Below are positions 11,968 through 13,902 of a stretch of 13,902 bases of DNA, piece by piece (within the stretch, counting starts at the first letter, position 1; each line of letters begins with the position of its first letter). The stretch is from assembly GCA_937934775.1 (NCBI GenBank), contig CALGYL010000004.1, forward strand, positions 1 to 13,902, in the 5' to 3' direction. The translations under genes and the position numbers were made by a program. This DNA is from an uncultured Clostridia bacterium (GTDB lineage: Bacteria; Bacillota; Clostridia; Christensenellales; Aristaeellaceae). The notes beneath the pieces were generated by a model that saw only the letters and a list, made by a program, of their open reading frames with translations, was not told the DNA's origin and did no database searches.

Positions 11968-13299
11968 CTAGTCGCCCAGCGCCTTGGGCTGCTCCACCTT
12001 GGAGCCCGGGTTGTCGGTGAGGTATTGCTTCATGCGGGCTTCGAGTTCCTTGGCCACGTTGCCCAGCGAGGTTGCGGCATCCTGCTGGCCCAGGAGATAC
12101 TTCTGCATTTCCTCATGCATCATGCCCTGGTGCATGTCGGTGTAGCTGAAGGGGCCGAAGGCGCAGGGCACGACCATCGCGGGGTCGTTGAGCTGCTGCA
12201 CAAACGCGGCGTAGTAGCCGGTCGGGCCATAGAACGGATCGTCGCCAACGGCCTTCTTGATCGGGATCAGGCCGGTCAGCTTGCAGTACTCGATGTTGTT
12301 GTCCGGACGGGTCAGGAACTGGATCAGCTTCCAGGCCGCGTCGGGATTCTTGGAATTGGTGGAGATGGAGTAGGCATAGGGCGAGTTGACGGTGTTGTAG
12401 ATCTTGCCGTCCACATCGCTCTTGGGCATCGGCATGACCATCCACTGGTCGTCCTTCATGGTGGTGATGCAGGTGGCGGCGACTTCGGAGTCATTGATGA
12501 GGGTGCCGGTCAGGCCGCCGGTGAAGTTGTCCACCATCTCGATGAAGCCCCAGTTGATGGCGTCCTTGGGCGCGCAGCCGTCCAGATACAGGCCGCACCA
12601 GGTCTTGTACGCCTCAACGCACTCGGGCGAGTTGAACAGCGCCGTGCCGTCGTCGGCATAAGCCTTACCGCCGTTGAAGCTCTCCAGGTAGACAAACAGC
12701 GGGTCAAACGCGCCGCGCGCGCCGCGGAACGAGGTGCCGTAATGGTTCTTGGCAGAGTCGGTCAGCTTATGCACCGCGTCGAAGTATTCGCTGTAGGTCC
12801 AGCCCTTCGCCGGGTCCAGGTTCAGGCCGGCTTCCGCCGCCCAGTCCTTGCGAACGTACACACCCTTGACCATGACGCCATCCGGCACGGTGTAGGTATC
12901 GCCGTACAGTTCCTTTTCGCCCTTCCAGACCAGCTTGGTCACGGTATCGGCGTACTCGGACTCGGTGCCGGCGATGTAGCCGCTCAGCGGCTTCACCCAA
13001 CCCGCGGCGGTGAACTGGCCCAGCCAGCCGGCCCAGGTGGTCATCACGTCGGGAAGCTGTCCGGAGGTGCCCAGCACCGTCAGCTTGTTGGCGGCGTCGT
13101 CCCACGGGACGGACTCATAGGTCACGGAGATGCCCGTCTCCTCCTGGAACTTGGCGAAGGTGGTTTCGAAGTACTGCTGCCGGACGGGGCTCGGGGATAC
13201 GTCGATGAAGCGCAGCGAGATCGCCTCCGCGCCCGCAACGCCCGTGAACAGGCTCACCAGCATCATTAGGCACAGGATGGTCCCCAACAGTTTCCTCAT
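11968..13299 (-). CDS. Extracellular sugar-binding protein of an ABC transporter (family 1)
   Basis: The 443-residue product is a family 1 extracellular solute-binding protein, capturing a saccharide for the MalFG-type permeases downstream. Residues 1-24 are a signal peptide (RK, hydrophobic core, AGA/EA cleavage). There is no lipobox cysteine at the end of the hydrophobic stretch; the only Cys there is residue 10, deep inside the core. This is unusual for Firmicute binding proteins, which are normally lipoproteins. Conserved features include SLRFIDVSPSPVRQQYFETT, VTYESVPWDDAANKL, LPDVMTTWAGWLGQF and the later NPDAAWKLIQFLTRPDNN segment. The start at 13299 follows AAGGAGGG with a 6-nt spacer. 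Only 41 nt separate it from the trans-sulfuration gene, with no room for a full promoter, so co-transcription or a promoter inside that gene is likely. The ligand may be a fucose- or rhamnose-bearing oligosaccharide; this is inferred from the neighbours. Confidence 0.92.
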   Translation of the reverse strand: MRKLLGTILCLMMLVSLFTGVAGAEAISLRFIDVSPSPVRQQYFETTFAKFQEETGISVTYESVPWDDAANKLTVLGTSGQLPDVMTTWAGWLGQFTAAGWVKPLSGYIAGTESEYADTVTKLVWKGEKELYGDTYTVPDGVMVKGVYVRKDWAAEAGLNLDPAKGWTYSEYFDAVHKLTDSAKNHYGTSFRGARGAFDPLFVYLESFNGGKAYADDGTALFNSPECVEAYKTWCGLYLDGCAPKDAINWGFIEMVDNFTGGLTGTLINDSEVAATCITTMKDDQWMVMPMPKSDVDGKIYNTVNSPYAYSISTNSKNPDAAWKLIQFLTRPDNNIEYCKLTGLIPIKKAVGDDPFYGPTGYYAAFVQQLNDPAMVVPCAFGPFSYTDMHQGMMHEEMQKYLLGQQDAATSLGNVAKELEARMKQYLTDNPGSKVEQPKALGD

Positions 13300-13323
13300 G
13301 ATCTTCCCTCCTTAATTTTTGCA

Positions 13324-13339
13324 CGGCGCGGCCGCGCCG
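13324..13339. repeat. 16-bp GC palindrome between the trans-sulfuration and binding-protein genes
   Basis: CGGCGCGGCCGCGCCG reads the same on both strands and contains GCGGCCGC. In the leftward transcript it is followed by TGCAAAAATTAAGGAGG, which is A-rich, so it is not an intrinsic terminator. It stands 11 nt before the ribosome binding site of the binding-protein gene and could act as an operator, processing site or translation-modulating hairpin. Confidence 0.5.
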
Positions 13340-13340
13340 G

Positions 13341-13902
13341 TCAAATCCCCTCAAGTGCTTGGGCAAGGTCTCGGATGAGATTGTCGGCACCCTCCAGCCC
13401 TGCATGCAGCCGGATCAGCCCGCGGTCCGGGTTGCCCAGGAACCGGATCTCCTCTTCGGACGCCTCGTACAGCGGGCAGAGCGCCAGGCTCTCAAACCCG
13501 CCCCAGGAGCACCCCTTGCCGAACAGCTTCAACCCGTTGATGAAGCGCACCGCCGCCTCGGGCGGGCGGTCCAGCACCAGGCTCATCAGGCCCGTGTGCC
13601 CGCGCATCTGCCTTTGGATCAGTTCCCGCTGCGGGTGGGAGTCAAGGCCGGTATACAATACCCGCGCCACCTTCGGCTGCGATTCCAGCCAGGCGGCCAC
13701 CTTCATCGCATTCTCCTGATGGCAGCGGAGCCGGGCTTCCAGCGACCGCATGCCGCGAAGCACCAGCCAGCCCTCCATCGGCCCCAGCACGCCGCCCAGC
13801 CACTCCCGCATGTTTTTGATGATGTAGCCCATCAGTTCCGTGTCCTTTGCGATAAGCGCTCCGCCAATCAGGTCGCTGTGGCCGCCGAGAGACTTGGAGA
13901 GC
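13341..13902 (-). CDS. Trans-sulfuration family PLP enzyme (Cys/Met metabolism), 5' part beyond the window
   Basis: The visible C-terminal 186 residues belong to the Cys/Met metabolism PLP family: cystathionine gamma-synthase, cystathionine lyases and methionine gamma-lyase. At the window edge the frame reads LSKSLGGHSDLIGGALIAKD. This is the family motif with the PLP-binding lysine (codon 13895-13893). It continues with MREWLGGVLGP, LRGMRSLEARLRCHQENA, VLYTGLDSHPQ, GLMSLVL, FGKGCSWGGFESLA and GLIRLHAGLEGADNLIRDL. The family usually has about 380-400 residues, so roughly half is missing to the right. The exact reaction cannot be fixed from this part. It probably heads or precedes the sugar operon, being 41 nt upstream of the binding-protein gene; the biochemical link to sugar uptake is unclear. 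Confidence 0.9.
   Translation of the reverse strand, partial: LSKSLGGHSDLIGGALIAKDTELMGYIIKNMREWLGGVLGPMEGWLVLRGMRSLEARLRCHQENAMKVAAWLESQPKVARVLYTGLDSHPQRELIQRQMRGHTGLMSLVLDRPPEAAVRFINGLKLFGKGCSWGGFESLALCPLYEASEEEIRFLGNPDRGLIRLHAGLEGADNLIRDLAQALEGI

Noticed and set aside
11749..13269. Long plus-strand open frame of about 506 codons opposite the sugar-binding protein gene
   Set aside because: It is an antisense shadow in high-GC DNA: Val/Gly/His-rich, without recognisable motifs, and fully opposite a clear family 1 binding protein.
13324..13339. GC palindrome as a rho-independent terminator of the trans-sulfuration gene
   Set aside because: The stem is followed by an A-rich stretch, not T, in the direction of transcription, and the ribosome binding site of the next gene follows at once.

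Overview
The window is high-GC bacterial DNA with dense coding. Every convincing intact gene lies on the minus strand, so transcription runs right to left. Strong AGGAGG-type ribosome binding sites, a GntR/FCD regulator, a ferredoxin-type aldo/keto reductase and MalFG-type sugar permeases point to a Firmicute, most likely a gut-associated Clostridia or Christensenellales-like organism. The taxon is an inference from gene types and composition, not from a marker gene.

Right part (5130-13902, minus strand): a sugar-utilisation locus. In transcription order it holds the 3' part of a PLP-dependent trans-sulfuration enzyme (cut by the window edge), an extracellular sugar-binding protein, a MalF-type permease with a 3' frameshift, a MalG-type permease, a GntR/FadR-type regulator, a GH29 alpha-L-fucosidase and a GH106-like alpha-L-rhamnosidase. 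Spacing is very tight from the MalF gene onward: two stop/start overlaps of one base, a 5-nt gap and an 11-nt gap. The only large gap is about 360 nt between the binding protein and the permeases, and it is full of hairpins plus a 32-nt direct repeat. No ATPase is encoded here, so the transporter probably borrows a shared MsiK/MsmK-type ATPase. The pair of hydrolases suggests uptake and trimming of glycans carrying fucose and rhamnose, such as pectic rhamnogalacturonan or similar plant or exopolysaccharide side chains.

Middle part (3593-5083): a gene graveyard. A minus-strand aldo/keto reductase lacks its N-terminus and carries a one-base frameshift. A plus-strand LacI-family regulator survives only as its C-terminal ~96 codons, followed by a good intrinsic terminator. 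The two truncated 5' ends face each other, which suggests that a deletion removed the shared divergent promoter region and both gene starts.

Left part (1-3592): a D-cysteine desulfhydrase-like PLP enzyme with a probable TTG start and a recognisable promoter. Next comes a ~436-nt non-coding stretch, then a secreted protein with four peptidoglycan-binding repeats and a Pro/Ser/Thr tail. At the far left are a MITE-like nested inverted repeat (124-290), a perfect 34-bp palindrome and another hairpin.

The points most worth a second look are the deletion scar with its two face-to-face gene remnants, the two independent single-base frameshifts (real decay or consensus error), the structured spacer inside the transporter operon, and the nested inverted-repeat element at the left edge. 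I did not find a clearly new defence, mobile or biosynthetic system.
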